A stretch of 64,000 bases of DNA from Rhodococcus sp. AW25M09 (GCF_000333955.1 NZ_CAPS01000020.1:26570-90569); one strand, 5' to 3'. Counted from the stretch's first letter, positions 41,080 to 50,038 are shown. A program made the numbers and translations. The notes: generated by a model not told the origin, from the letters alone.

Positions 41080-41850
41080 ATGAACACCAGCGCAGTCAGC
41101 GACGCAAGCTTGCCCGGGTTGCGAAAATGGAGCATCGGTCTGACCGTTCTACACGCGGTCCAGGCCGTCGTAATACTCGTGCTGGGCGGCAGTTTCGCAA
41201 TTACCGTCACGTCCGCGTTCCCGACGGGCCCGCCGGGTGCGCCGGCGTCCGCCCCCGACGCGTTGTTCGACGTTCGGATCTCCGTCGCGATCGCTGTGTT
41301 CCTCGCGCTCGCCGCACTCGACCATCTCCTCACTGCCACCGTGCTTCGCGATCGCTACGAGACCGATCTTCGCGAAGGCCTGAACCGGTTCCGGTGGATC
41401 GAATACTCCGTCAGTGCCACGATCATGATCATTTTGATTTCGTTCTACACCGGCATTACCGGCATCTCCTCGGTGGTGTTGATCATCGGCGCGAACGTAG
41501 CAATGATTCTGTTCGGATGGCTACAAGAAGTAATGAACCCGCCCGGCCGCGCGGAGACGACCATGCTGCCGTTCTGGTTCGGGTGTGTCGCCGGTGCGGC
41601 GCCGTGGGTGGCGATCATCATCAATTTGATCGGCTCGGCAAGTAGCGGCCAGCTCCCCGGTTTCGTGTGGGGCATCATCGTCTCGTTGTTCGTGTTCTTC
41701 GTGAGTTTCGCGCTGAACCAGTGGCTCCAGTACCGACGCATCGGTAAGTGGGCCGAGTACGCGTACGGAGAAAAGGCCTACCTGGTGCTCAGTCTGGTAG
41801 CGAAGTCGGCGCTCGCATGGCAGATCTTCGGTGGTTCACTTGCCGGCTGA
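41080..41850 (+). CDS. Heliorhodopsin
   Basis: 256 residues, seven hydrophobic segments. The last helix carries the retinal lysine in LSLVAKSALAW (Lys242), preceded by the family signature WLQYRRIGKWAEYAYGEKAY. The counter-ion candidate is Glu108 in RFRWIEYSVSATIM, and His25 and His82 match the two conserved His of heliorhodopsin 48C12 (His23, His80; Glu107, Lys241 there). Heliorhodopsins have inverted topology compared with type-1 rhodopsins, slow photocycles and no proven pumping; signalling or enzyme regulation is discussed. ATG at 41080 fits the homologues; an upstream in-frame start at 41026 adds an unrelated tail. No carotenoid or retinal synthesis gene lies in the window. The MscS remnant follows in the same frame. 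Confidence 0.93.
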   Translation: MNTSAVSDASLPGLRKWSIGLTVLHAVQAVVILVLGGSFAITVTSAFPTGPPGAPASAPDALFDVRISVAIAVFLALAALDHLLTATVLRDRYETDLREGLNRFRWIEYSVSATIMIILISFYTGITGISSVVLIIGANVAMILFGWLQEVMNPPGRAETTMLPFWFGCVAGAAPWVAIIINLIGSASSGQLPGFVWGIIVSLFVFFVSFALNQWLQYRRIGKWAEYAYGEKAYLVLSLVAKSALAWQIFGGSLAG

Positions 41851-41865
41851 AACCCCGGATCTCTC

Positions 41866-42684
41866 ACCGGCGTCGGGTGGGCTGCTGCGCTGCTGGTAGT
41901 CACGTTCGTGGCGGCCTTCGCCGTTCGTCGACTCCGACTCTCCGTTCGCATCATCGATCGGGGCGACGCCGACCGCAACGCCGGGCGATTGATCGGCCGA
42001 TTCCTCAGCGTCGCCGTTGTGGTTATCGGCTTGGTCTACGTACTGGGTGCCGTGAATGTGCGGATCGGTCCGCTGCTCGGCGCTTTGGGTGTCGGTGGTA
42101 TCGCATTGGCATGCGCGACCCAGAATATTCTGCAGTATTTCATTGCGGGAGTGCTACTTTAGATACGTCGGCCCTTTCGGATTCGCGATCAGATCAGCAG
42201 TGGCGACTTCGAGGGCACTGTGATCGATGTCAATCTCCGGACCGTCGAATTGGTCACCTACGACACCGATCTCGACCGTGCCCGCGAGGTTCTGCTCGAA
42301 GCCTGCCATCGAGCCGACGGAGTTGCCGCCCATCCAGGTGCCGAGGTGTGGATCGACAGCTTCGGTGAATCCTCGATCAACTGCGCCGTGCGCTACTGGC
42401 ACGCATCCGACATTGCCTCGCGATGGCAGGTGCGAAATGCCGTGGCAACAGCGGTGAAGCGCGGACTCGATGACGCCGGGATGGTCACTGCATTTCCGCA
42501 GCGAACGCTGTGGTTCGGTCCGGGGAACAGCACACTCGGGGTGGTTCGGCAGCCTGGTGGCGACGGCAGCGATTCTCCGCCCGACCCGCGTCCCAGTGCG
42601 GGGTGCGCGGAATCGAGGGCCGTCCTCGATCGATGTGGATGGATTCACCACGCGTCCGGCAGGTTTCACGAATCAGCGTTCTGA
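41866..42684 (+). pseudogene. Small-conductance mechanosensitive channel (MscS), decayed
   Basis: In one frame directly after the heliorhodopsin stop: a membrane helix (WAAALLVVTFVAAFAV), then the pore-lining TM3 and hinge (LGVGGIALACATQNILQYFIAGVLL), an in-frame TAG at 42160-42162, the start of the beta domain (IRRPFRIRDQISSGDFEGTV, VNLRTVELVTYD) and the C-terminal alpha/beta domain (TDLDRAREVLLEAC). Between VTYD and TDLDRA roughly 35-40 residues expected in MscS are missing, consistent with a deletion between similar TYD/AYD sequences. No good start remains. The 3' end overlaps the stop of the receptor lipoprotein gene by 12 bases. Confidence 0.8.
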
Positions 42685-43710
42685 GATCTCCACGGCTTGG
42701 TTCAGCCCGTCGAGGAGGGTGGGTAGGAAGAACGGGATCGCCAACGCTGTCGGTCCGATGGCCGCGCCGGCTTCCTGGCCGACGAAACCGGCCACGGCAC
42801 CCTGCGCGACGGCGGGAATCTGCCGAGACTGCGCGGAGTCGAGCAATTGTTGCAGCGCCTGGTCGGTGTCGACCTGGGTGAAGACGACATCGGCGTCGAT
42901 GCGCGAGATGTTCTCCGGCGAGACGATGGTGGAGAACGTCGAGTCACCGCTGGCCAGCTCGGTCACCGACGGATCGGAAGTGAATCCGAGGTTCTCCAGC
43001 AATTCGACACGGGGATCGGAGGGCAACAGAAGGTAGTAGACGTTTTCGGCTTCGGATACGTACGCGATGGTTTTGTCCGCGAACTGCGGGTGCGCCTGTC
43101 CTGCATCGATGACCTGCCGGTCGAGCTCGCCGACGAGCGTCTGCGCCTCCTCGGTGCGGCCGAGGACCTCGCCGGTGATGGTGATGGCGTCGCGCCACGG
43201 CGTCGACCACAGTTCTTCGGGCGGTGCAATCACCGGAATTCCGGCAGCGGTCACCGCGTCGTACTCGGACTCGGTAAGGCCGGAATGTGGAGCCAGCAGT
43301 ACATCCGGATCCGCCGCGAGCAGCTTCTCCACGGATAGCGGACCCAGAACATCGTCCATCAATGCCGGTGTCGGCCCGCCCATTTCATCGATCGCGTCCG
43401 CAATCCACGGGTACATCAGATCGTCTCCGCCGCCGTACGTGGTCGAGGGAATCGCCACTGGCATGACGCCGAGCGCCAGCACCGCGTCGGTCGCGCTGGC
43501 CCCCCAGGTAGCGACACGTTCAGGCATGGCGTCGAGGATTGTTTCGCCGTACATGTGCTGCACGGTCAACGGGAACGAACTGGTGGTCGGCGTCTCTCCT
43601 GCGGTGTTCGTCTCGACCGGCTCCGAAGACCCACAGCCGATTACGGTGATCGAGACCACGGCGGCGACGGACAATGCGCCGGCCGAGCGGAATGTTGTGC
43701 GGAGTGACAT
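42673..43710 (-). CDS. Iron-siderophore ABC transporter substrate-binding lipoprotein
   Basis: 345 residues from the ATG at 43710, with a lipoprotein signal (VAAVVSITVIGCGSS). FepB/FecB-type class III binding protein: TLDAMPERVATWGASATDAVLALGV, then YPWIADAI, LLAADPDVLLAPHSGLTESEYDAV, and the second lobe with ISRIDADVVFTQVD. It should deliver a ferric siderophore to a membrane permease; no permease or ATPase gene is adjacent, so it must use one encoded elsewhere. It is 69 bases after the Fes-like esterase on the same strand and probably shares its iron-regulated promoter. Only a half-site TTAGGT lies in the gap. Confidence 0.88.
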   Translation of the reverse strand: MSLRTTFRSAGALSVAAVVSITVIGCGSSEPVETNTAGETPTTSSFPLTVQHMYGETILDAMPERVATWGASATDAVLALGVMPVAIPSTTYGGGDDLMYPWIADAIDEMGGPTPALMDDVLGPLSVEKLLAADPDVLLAPHSGLTESEYDAVTAAGIPVIAPPEELWSTPWRDAITITGEVLGRTEEAQTLVGELDRQVIDAGQAHPQFADKTIAYVSEAENVYYLLLPSDPRVELLENLGFTSDPSVTELASGDSTFSTIVSPENISRIDADVVFTQVDTDQALQQLLDSAQSRQIPAVAQGAVAGFVGQEAGAAIGPTALAIPFFLPTLLDGLNQAVEISER

Positions 43711-43779
43711 GTTTTTTCCGTTTCTTAGGTGGTGTGCGTACAAGTTCTCAGCCGCCCATCAGGGAAAGCCTCGTGCGCG

Positions 43780-45003
43780 CTATGCCAACAGTGCAATTAA
43801 CGATTCCACCAATTCGCCTCGCCAACACACCCATTCGTGTCCGCCGTTGAATTCGTCGAACGTGACCGCGGAGCCGCGCTCGCGGAGGAGTTCTGCGACG
43901 GCGCGGTTGTGCGCCGGCATGTCACCCTCGTGTCGACCAACCGTCATCGCAACAGTCATGCTGGGTACGGGTTCGGTGTTGCGGAGTAGTTCAGCGATAC
44001 GGCCGCCGGGTGGGCCCATCTGATCTGCGTGAGACATCACCGGCCACCAGAACGACCCCGACTGGCTCGACACGAGCCCGAACCGCTCCGGAAATTCGAG
44101 CCCAGCGAACACCGCGGCGAGACCGCCGTAACTCTGACCGGCCACTACTGTCCGGCGCGGGTCGCAGGTGCACGGTGTGTGCTCCGCGACCTGGGGAATC
44201 AGTTCACCGATCATCGCTTCCCAGAACGCGGTACTACACGGCAACTCTCGACCCCGCGTCTGAAAATCGAGTGAATCGACGAACACCACCACCGCGGGCG
44301 GCATAGCGCCCGCAGCGACCGCGCGATCGAGAACTGGTGCCAACGGGTGCTGTTCGATCCACTGCCGGCCATCGAGAATCACCACCAAGGGGCGATCAGG
44401 CAACGCCGGTGTCGACCCGGCCTCGTGTATCCATACGCTGCGCACATTGCCCAACAGCTGGCTCTCCCAAAGGCTTTCCCGGACTTTGCCCGGAGTCTCG
44501 GAGTCGTCGTCGTTCCACCACCGCTGCAGCGGAGCGTCCGGCATTTCCGCCAGCGACGCACGGTCGAGCTTGCGAGGGTTGAACGGGTCGGCAACAGCAT
44601 GGTCGAGCAAACCGAGAAAGCGGGAACGAACCCCCGCGGTAGTTTCGGTGATGCCGGGCGGATCGAACTCGTCCACGACATCTTCGGCAACCGGCATGAA
44701 CCGGTAAGCCCCTCGCCACGTTCGCGTCACCAGCGTCGACCAGAACCAGATGTCGGTGTCCTCGACGCGTGTCATCGTCGCCAGCGCCGGCGCATGATGA
44801 TCGGTGAGCGACCCGGCGTCGACGTACACCCGGAACGGAATGTCGGTGTCCTCGTGGCGGTGCAGCAGCGTCATCTCCACCTGTCCGTCGGCGGTCTCAT
44901 CGATCCACGGGGTGCCCGCGCGGGCAACTCGTTCCCAAAAGTTGCCCTCGGATCCCGCAGCGGACAGTGCGCGCCGCAGCCGATCCTCGGCATCGTTTGA
45001 CAT
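43780..45003 (-). CDS. Enterochelin-esterase-like (Fes) siderophore hydrolase
   Basis: 407 residues: N-terminal beta-rich domain (VEMTLLHRHEDTDIPFRVYVD, DIWFWSTLV), then an esterase D-type alpha/beta hydrolase with VILDGRQW, nucleophile elbow VVAGQSYGGLAAVFAG, an Asp/Glu candidate in TVGRHEGDM and NGGHEWVCWR with the catalytic His, matching Fes. Fes enzymes open ferric triscatecholate or related ester siderophores in the cytoplasm so that iron can be reduced. No signal peptide. The iron box begins at the first base of the start codon, so the gene should be iron-repressed. The NRPS in this window contains no recognisable catechol or hydroxamate genes, so it is not assumed to make the substrate. 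Confidence 0.85.
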   Translation of the reverse strand: MSNDAEDRLRRALSAAGSEGNFWERVARAGTPWIDETADGQVEMTLLHRHEDTDIPFRVYVDAGSLTDHHAPALATMTRVEDTDIWFWSTLVTRTWRGAYRFMPVAEDVVDEFDPPGITETTAGVRSRFLGLLDHAVADPFNPRKLDRASLAEMPDAPLQRWWNDDDSETPGKVRESLWESQLLGNVRSVWIHEAGSTPALPDRPLVVILDGRQWIEQHPLAPVLDRAVAAGAMPPAVVVFVDSLDFQTRGRELPCSTAFWEAMIGELIPQVAEHTPCTCDPRRTVVAGQSYGGLAAVFAGLEFPERFGLVSSQSGSFWWPVMSHADQMGPPGGRIAELLRNTEPVPSMTVAMTVGRHEGDMPAHNRAVAELLRERGSAVTFDEFNGGHEWVCWRGELVESLIALLA

Positions 45004-45021
45004 GAGGTAAACCTAACCTGA
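45003..45021 (-). promoter_or_regulatory. IdeR/DmdR-type iron box
   Basis: TGAGGTAAACCTAACCTGA matches the 19-bp consensus TWAGGTWAGSCTWACCTWA at 16 positions. It adjoins the ATG of the esterase gene and covers a -10-like TAGGTT six bases before that ATG, so bound repressor would block a leaderless transcript. Confidence 0.75.
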
Positions 45022-45094
45022 CAAGAAACGAGGGCTTACTCCGGGCTCACCGATCGCCGTCGCCACTCCCTCCGGCACATGGCATGACATCAGC

Positions 45095-45125
45095 CAGCCC
45101 CGCCGCGGCGGGGCTGACGTTTTGA
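45095..45125 (+). terminator. Perfect stem-loop terminator
   Basis: A fully symmetric 22-bp palindrome, each arm CAGCCCCGCCG or its complement, followed by ACGTTTTG. No intact plus-strand gene precedes it; the gene it served may have been lost in the rearrangement. Confidence 0.6.
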
Positions 45126-45126
45126 T

Positions 45127-45275
45127 TAGCCTGACTACATGACTCGTACTGCGTTGGTGACCGGAGCAAGCCGCGGCCTCGGGGCCCATATCGCCCGACT
45201 ACTTGCCCCGGTTCATCACGTGTTGTTGGGGGGACGATCGGCCGAGTCTTTGGTGCCGATTTCCTCGGAACTGGA
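45127..45275 (+). pseudogene. Duplicated 5' fragment of the SDR gene with its promoter
   Basis: TAGCCT, six bases, ATG and then 137 coding bases (to 45275) equal to the start of the SDR gene at 34508 apart from three substitutions, one of which changes Asp to Val. Similarity stops abruptly after SSELE. The TGASRGLG motif is present but the catalytic part is gone. The -10 is kept, so a short transcript could still be made. Confidence 0.85.
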
Positions 45276-45281
45276 GGGGGC

Positions 45282-45482
45282 TACCCCGGTCCGCCAATCC
45301 GACGCGGAGACCAGGCCCACCCAGGTGTAGAGCCCGATTGCAACTCCCAAACCGAATGCGGCAGAGACGATTCCGAGGGCAAGCGGGTGCGCGCGGCCGA
45401 CGAACCAGATGCTGGCAGCGGCGATGCCCAGTCCCGCGTATACCGAAGCTCCGACGCCATTGGCGATGCGCAATGTCAGTAA
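45282..45482 (-). pseudogene. Fragment of a membrane protein gene
   Basis: In the minus frame a stretch reading LRIANGVGASVYAGLGIAAASIWFVGR, then HPLALGIVSAAFGLGVAIGLYTWVGLV has two clear hydrophobic helices. It is fused to IS3 remains on one side and SDR antisense on the other, so it is a gene piece captured in the rearranged junction. Family not recognised. Confidence 0.5.
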
Positions 45483-45887
45483 CTCTCCGTAGCTGCGTGC
45501 GAGCCCGGATTGTTGTAGGCATCTCCGACACTTCCGATCGATGCCGCAATACCCTCGAGCACAAGCGTTTCCGCGAAAGCAATCGAGGCGTACTGGGCTG
45601 CCGGCGTCGCTGTGATCGATGAGTCCCGAGCCGACGCGGTGTCCACCGGGATCTCGTCGCCAGAGGGCCATCTTCAGCGCCGTCATGACCATAGTGATGT
45701 CTTTGACCGTCGAGGCGTGCCAACCGACGATCGCTCGGGAGAGCCAGTCGATGACGAATGCCACGTAGACGAACCCCGCCCACGTTCTGGTTACGTGAAG
45801 TCGGTGACCCACTTCCGATTCGGCGCCTCGCGCTGGCGTGACGTTACGCGGTGCCGCGATTTTCGATCGACGCTGACCCGCCGCCAA
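45483..45887 (-). mobile_element. Remnant of an IS3-family transposase (OrfB)
   Basis: Three frames together give the OrfB integrase core: APNRKWVTDFT, then TWAGFVYVAFVIDWLSRAIVGW, MVMTALKMALW, LIDHSDAGS and QYASIAFAETLVLEGI with SIGSVGDAYNN. At least two frameshifts separate the blocks, and the region with the last catalytic Glu is missing, so it is inactive. No terminal inverted repeats could be fixed. Confidence 0.8.
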
Positions 45888-46281
45888 CCGGCTCTGTTGC
45901 TATCCGTGCGATTTTCTACAACTGTGGAAATAACTCAAAAAGCGGAACGCGGTCGGCAGCTGTGACGATCGGCCGGGAAGTCACACCAGGTCGTGCAGAA
46001 CCCGGCGACCGGAGTAGAAATGTGTTGACGCTCAGTCGAATTCCCGGTACGCCAACTCGGGTCGCCGCCGCGGCGCCCGTACGCACCTGGCCTTACGAGT
46101 TCATCATGGAGTGGATGGCCGCTGCGCACCGCGCACGCGGTGCGCAGCGGCGAAAGGGTGCTGGCTGACAACCGTGCAGCCCTGCGGACCGCTGTGGCCG
46201 GCCGGCTGACTTGGCCAGCGCCATCTGACCGTCGGGTACACGAGCGAGCCTCGAAGTTGGCCGCACCGGTGAACGCGTCGG
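45888..46281. other. Region without recognised genes
   Basis: About 390 bases between the IS remnant and the catalase stop. Only uncharacteristic short frames; no motif seen. Confidence 0.4.
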
Positions 46282-48498
46282 TCAGACTTCCACGCTGGTG
46301 GGGAATCGTTCCCACACTCGGTGACTACCGAGAAGATCCAGCAGTTCCGCCGCCACCGTTTTCGCAGATCCGACGACTATTCCCGCCCCGTCGGCCGAGA
46401 CCCCGGCATCGGCCAGCGCACCGCCGTCGCCGCCGTCGCCGACGGCACCGATTGCCTTCGAGTGCCGCCACGCTTCGCCGACCAACTTGACGACTCGGGG
46501 GTCGCTGCTCGACGTACCGGCTCCGGCTCCGGCTTTTGCGTCACCGGAGACCATCGCATCGGGGGCCGCAGGTAGGTCCCCAACCAGCACCAGCGCATCG
46601 AATTCGATGGACGCCGCATTCGCGTAGGTGCGGTTGACGACGAGATCGCCGATGACCCCACCGTGCGGCCCGACAATCAGTGGAACCACGTCGGCGGCAC
46701 GTATAGCTTGCCCAATTGCGGCAGCGGTGGCCTGGTCGACATCTTCGCCGACGACGATGCCGATCTGCCGACCGGCGACGGGCCACGTCTTACCGAGCTG
46801 GGTGAGAGCATCGCTGGAACCGTGCTCAGCGGCCGGCACCGTTGGCTTCGGCGGAGTGAGGCCGAGACCGTCGGCGACCTTTTTGCACAGATCGGTGTCG
46901 ATGTTGGCCAGCGCCTGCAGTTGCCGTTCGCGGATGACCTGCTCGTAGCACTTCGACAACTCGAAGGTGTAGGCGGCGGCCACGTGGTCCTGTTCGATCG
47001 GAGAAAGGGACCGGTAGAACAACGTGACCTGGCTGAAATGGTCATCGAACGAGGCAGGATGCGCTCGCTCCTTGTTCGCGGCGCTGACCGCGACGGGCAA
47101 GTCGACATACGGGTGGTCGTTGCTGCCGGCGACGAACGGGCAACCGTTGTCCAGACTGTTGGGCCGATACGCTGCGGCGCCGCCGTGGACCGCATCCTGA
47201 TGCATACCGTCGCGCAGCATGTCGTTTATCGGCGCATGGGCACGGTTGATCGGAATCTGATTCCAGTTGGGCCCGCCGAGGCGTGTGATCTGGGTGTCCA
47301 GGTAGGAGAACAGCCGAGCCTGCAACAACGGATCGTTCGTGACGTCGATACCGCCGACGAGGTTCGACGGGTTGAATGCGACCTGTTCGGTTTCGGCGAA
47401 ATAATTTGTCGGATTCGCATTGAGGGTCATGGTGCCGATGATTTGAACCGGCGCGAGTTCTTCGGGGACGAACTTGGTGGGGTCGAGCAGGTCGATGCCG
47501 TCGAACGTCTCGTCTTCGGTGTCGGGCATGACCTGCACACCGAGGTCCCACACCGGGTACGCGCCGGCTTCGATGGCGTCGGCGAGGTCGCGTCGGTGAT
47601 AGTCGGGATCGTAGCCGTTGGACAGCAGCGCCTCTTCCCACGTCACGGAGTGCACGCCTTGACGGGGCTTCCAGTGGAACTTGACCAGCACGGTCTCGCC
47701 GTCGGCGTTGGCCAGACGCCAGGTGTGAACGCCAAAGCCCTCCATCGTCCGGTACGAGCGGGGTAATCCGCGGTCGGACATATTCCACATGGTGTGGGCC
47801 TGGGCTTCGGTGTGCAGGGATGCGAAATCCCAGAACGTATCGTGCGCCGACTGGGCCTGCGGTATCTCACGGTCGGGCTGTGGTTTGGCAGCGTGAACGA
47901 CGTCGGGAAATTTGATGCCGTCCTGAATGAAGAACACCGGAATGTTGTTGCCGACGAGGTCGTAATTGCCCTCGTCTGTATAGAAACGGGTCGCGAATCC
48001 GCGGGTATCGCGCGCCAGATCGGCCGAACCCCGCGAGCCCAGCACGGTGGAGAAGCGTACGAACACCGGCGTCTGCACACCGTCCGCCAAAAATGCGGCA
48101 CGGCAAATGTCCTTCGCCGCTCCGTTGCCGACAAAGACCCCGTGAGCACCGGCCCCTCGAGCATGAACGGCTCGCTCGGGAATCCGTTCGTGGTCGAAGT
48201 GGCTGATCTTTTCCCGCAGGTGATGGTCTTGCAACAGCGTCGGGCCGCGTCGGCCGACACGCAGAGAGTGGTCCGAATCGACCAGTCGGGCACCGTGCGC
48301 GGTGGTGAGAAACTCTCCCTGCTGGCCGACGGCCTCGGGCGGCTGACCGGTCTGCACTCCGGTCGGGGTAAGCGTGTCGGGCCCACCCTGATCGGGCTTG
48401 GGTGGTGGCGGGCCGGTGGGAGTCGTCGGTTCGTCGTAGGCGGGGGACGTGCTCGTGGGAACGCCGGGAACCATGGGCTCGCTGGACTTCGATACCAT
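46282..48498 (-). CDS. katE: Large-subunit monofunctional catalase (HPII type)
   Basis: 738 residues, the length class of clade 2 catalases. A Pro-rich tail comes first, then the haem core: catalytic His in HARGAGAHGVF, VRFSTVLGSRGSAD, Asn in NYDLVGNNIPVFFIQD, and the C-terminal flavodoxin-like domain (QIGIVVGEDVDQATAAAIGQAI). The proximal haem Tyr is in LFSYLDTQ. It breaks down hydrogen peroxide in the cytoplasm. AAGGAG lies seven bases before the ATG. A SigF-like promoter upstream suggests general stress control, as for other clade 2 catalases. Confidence 0.96.
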   Translation of the reverse strand: MVSKSSEPMVPGVPTSTSPAYDEPTTPTGPPPPKPDQGGPDTLTPTGVQTGQPPEAVGQQGEFLTTAHGARLVDSDHSLRVGRRGPTLLQDHHLREKISHFDHERIPERAVHARGAGAHGVFVGNGAAKDICRAAFLADGVQTPVFVRFSTVLGSRGSADLARDTRGFATRFYTDEGNYDLVGNNIPVFFIQDGIKFPDVVHAAKPQPDREIPQAQSAHDTFWDFASLHTEAQAHTMWNMSDRGLPRSYRTMEGFGVHTWRLANADGETVLVKFHWKPRQGVHSVTWEEALLSNGYDPDYHRRDLADAIEAGAYPVWDLGVQVMPDTEDETFDGIDLLDPTKFVPEELAPVQIIGTMTLNANPTNYFAETEQVAFNPSNLVGGIDVTNDPLLQARLFSYLDTQITRLGGPNWNQIPINRAHAPINDMLRDGMHQDAVHGGAAAYRPNSLDNGCPFVAGSNDHPYVDLPVAVSAANKERAHPASFDDHFSQVTLFYRSLSPIEQDHVAAAYTFELSKCYEQVIRERQLQALANIDTDLCKKVADGLGLTPPKPTVPAAEHGSSDALTQLGKTWPVAGRQIGIVVGEDVDQATAAAIGQAIRAADVVPLIVGPHGGVIGDLVVNRTYANAASIEFDALVLVGDLPAAPDAMVSGDAKAGAGAGTSSSDPRVVKLVGEAWRHSKAIGAVGDGGDGGALADAGVSADGAGIVVGSAKTVAAELLDLLGSHRVWERFPTSVEV

Positions 48499-48547
48499 CT
48501 AAATCTCCTTGCCACCGTTTTTCCGAACAGAGTCGATCACGTGGGGC

Positions 48548-48572
48548 TTACCCGTTTGGTGGGCGACCAATC
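48548..48572 (-). promoter_or_regulatory. SigF-like promoter of katE
   Basis: On the minus strand GATT, 15 nt, GGGTAA, 50 bases before the katE ATG. Spacing equals that of the heliorhodopsin promoter, and the elements fit actinobacterial SigF/SigB-type promoters. Confidence 0.5.
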
Positions 48573-49106
48573 ACCTGATGGCGAGGAAACTACTTCCGGT
48601 GGACCGGTGCGATGACGAGCGCCCGCGGCGCCCACCGAGTCGGTTCATCGCGATGGCGAGAGTCTCGTGCGCCTCGGACTACAAGAAGGTACTGCTGGCC
48701 ATCTCCCAGACACAAAGCCACATCGGCGGTAACCACGTCAACCATTTTCGACGATGGGGTAAATGCTCGAGCTCTACGCAGTCCCGTTGCGCATTGTGGC
48801 CAGCGAACAGGCCGCAGCAGCGTTGATCCCACTGATGAACAAGCGGGTCGATATACGGGGGGAGGGAGCTCCTTCGAGTCGATCCCCTTGGCTGTCAACC
48901 CCTACGTGAAAGACCCGGCCTCCTTCGCGCAGGGGCGACGCCGTCAGGAAGTCGCCGGATAGCGGCTGAAACAAGGGCCCTGCAGGACTGGGCTCCTTCA
49001 CCGACCATGCGGTAGAGCACCCCCGCGGATGCCCGGGGTCATCCCACAGGGAAAGCGGGTCGAAACCGCCTGCCTCGTGGCGTCGGTCCGCGCATCCGTG
49101 CCTCCG
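48573..49106. other. Region without recognised genes
   Basis: About 530 bases between katE and the aldo/keto reductase stop. Short frames without family motifs. Possibly an upstream control region of katE or decayed sequence. Confidence 0.4.
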
Positions 49107-50009
49107 TCATGCAGACACCGAGTCGAGCCGTCTCAGCGCCGCGTCGTCGAGGACGAGATCACCTGTGGCAATGTTCAGTTCGAGGTGCGCGACATCGGCG
49201 GTCCCGGGGATGAGCAGGATCTCGCGCGCGTGCGCCAGCAGCCAAGCCAACCCGACCTGCGCCGGACTCGTCCCCATCCGATCGGCCGTCTCGACGACAG
49301 CAGGATCCTCCGTCACCCGGCGTGCCCCGGGAAAGCCGGAGCCGAGCGGGAAGAAGGGCACGAAGGCCACGTCGTGCTCGCGGCACTCGGCAAGCAAGAC
49401 TTCGTGGGTGCGGTCGAGAAGGTTGTAAACGTTCTGGACGCAGACAATGCCGGCAGGCATCGCGTGACGAAGCTGCCCGAGGTCGACGTTGCTCAACCCG
49501 ATCCCGCCGATCTTTCCCTCGTCGCGCAGGGAGATGAGCTCGGCGAGCTGGCTGTCCAGGTCGACGATCTGATCGCCGGTCGCCACGATGCCGGGACCGC
49601 CGTCGACGCGCCGCAGGTTCACCACGGCCACGCGCTCAACAGCGAGTCTGCGCAGGTTGGCCTCCACTCCGGCGCGGAGTTCACTCGGCTTCTGCGCGGG
49701 CACCAGCGTCCCGTCGGGAAGTCGCTGGGCCCCGACCTTGCTCACCAATACGAGGTCATCCGAGTAGGGATGCAGCGCGGTTCGGATGAACTCGTTGGCT
49801 ACCCCGTCGCCGTAGAACTCGGCGGTATCGATGTGATCGACGCCCAGCTCGACCGCCCGACGCAACAGCGCCACCGCCTCGTCTGTGCCGACCGGCGGAC
49901 GATTGCCCCGTTCCGCCAGCTGCATGGCACCGTAGCCGACTCTGTGCACACTGCGTCCAGCGAGAAACCCCCGCGCAGACGCTGACACCGAACTGTCCAG
50001 ATCCTTCAT
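49107..50009 (-). CDS. Aldo/keto reductase
   Basis: 300-residue TIM-barrel NADP(H) reductase. VDHIDTAEFYGDG carries the catalytic Asp and Tyr, LVLVSKVG the Lys, and VAVVNLRRVD the strand where many AKRs have His; here Asn, as in several bacterial subfamilies. GIGLSNV and the cofactor loop LIPGTADVAHLELNI are present. Substrate unknown. Divergent from a TetR gene with two palindromes between them, so the pair is probably a self-contained carbonyl-stress or detoxification switch. The sequence supports a single-gene transcript. Confidence 0.88.
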   Translation of the reverse strand: MKDLDSSVSASARGFLAGRSVHRVGYGAMQLAERGNRPPVGTDEAVALLRRAVELGVDHIDTAEFYGDGVANEFIRTALHPYSDDLVLVSKVGAQRLPDGTLVPAQKPSELRAGVEANLRRLAVERVAVVNLRRVDGGPGIVATGDQIVDLDSQLAELISLRDEGKIGGIGLSNVDLGQLRHAMPAGIVCVQNVYNLLDRTHEVLLAECREHDVAFVPFFPLGSGFPGARRVTEDPAVVETADRMGTSPAQVGLAWLLAHAREILLIPGTADVAHLELNIATGDLVLDDAALRRLDSVSA

Positions 50010-50038
50010 CGTTGGTCTCCTGATATCTTCATCGATTA

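Noticed and set aside
48573..49106. Small genes between katE and the aldo/keto reductase
   Set aside because: Several short frames exist but none has an SD with a plausible protein or a known motif.
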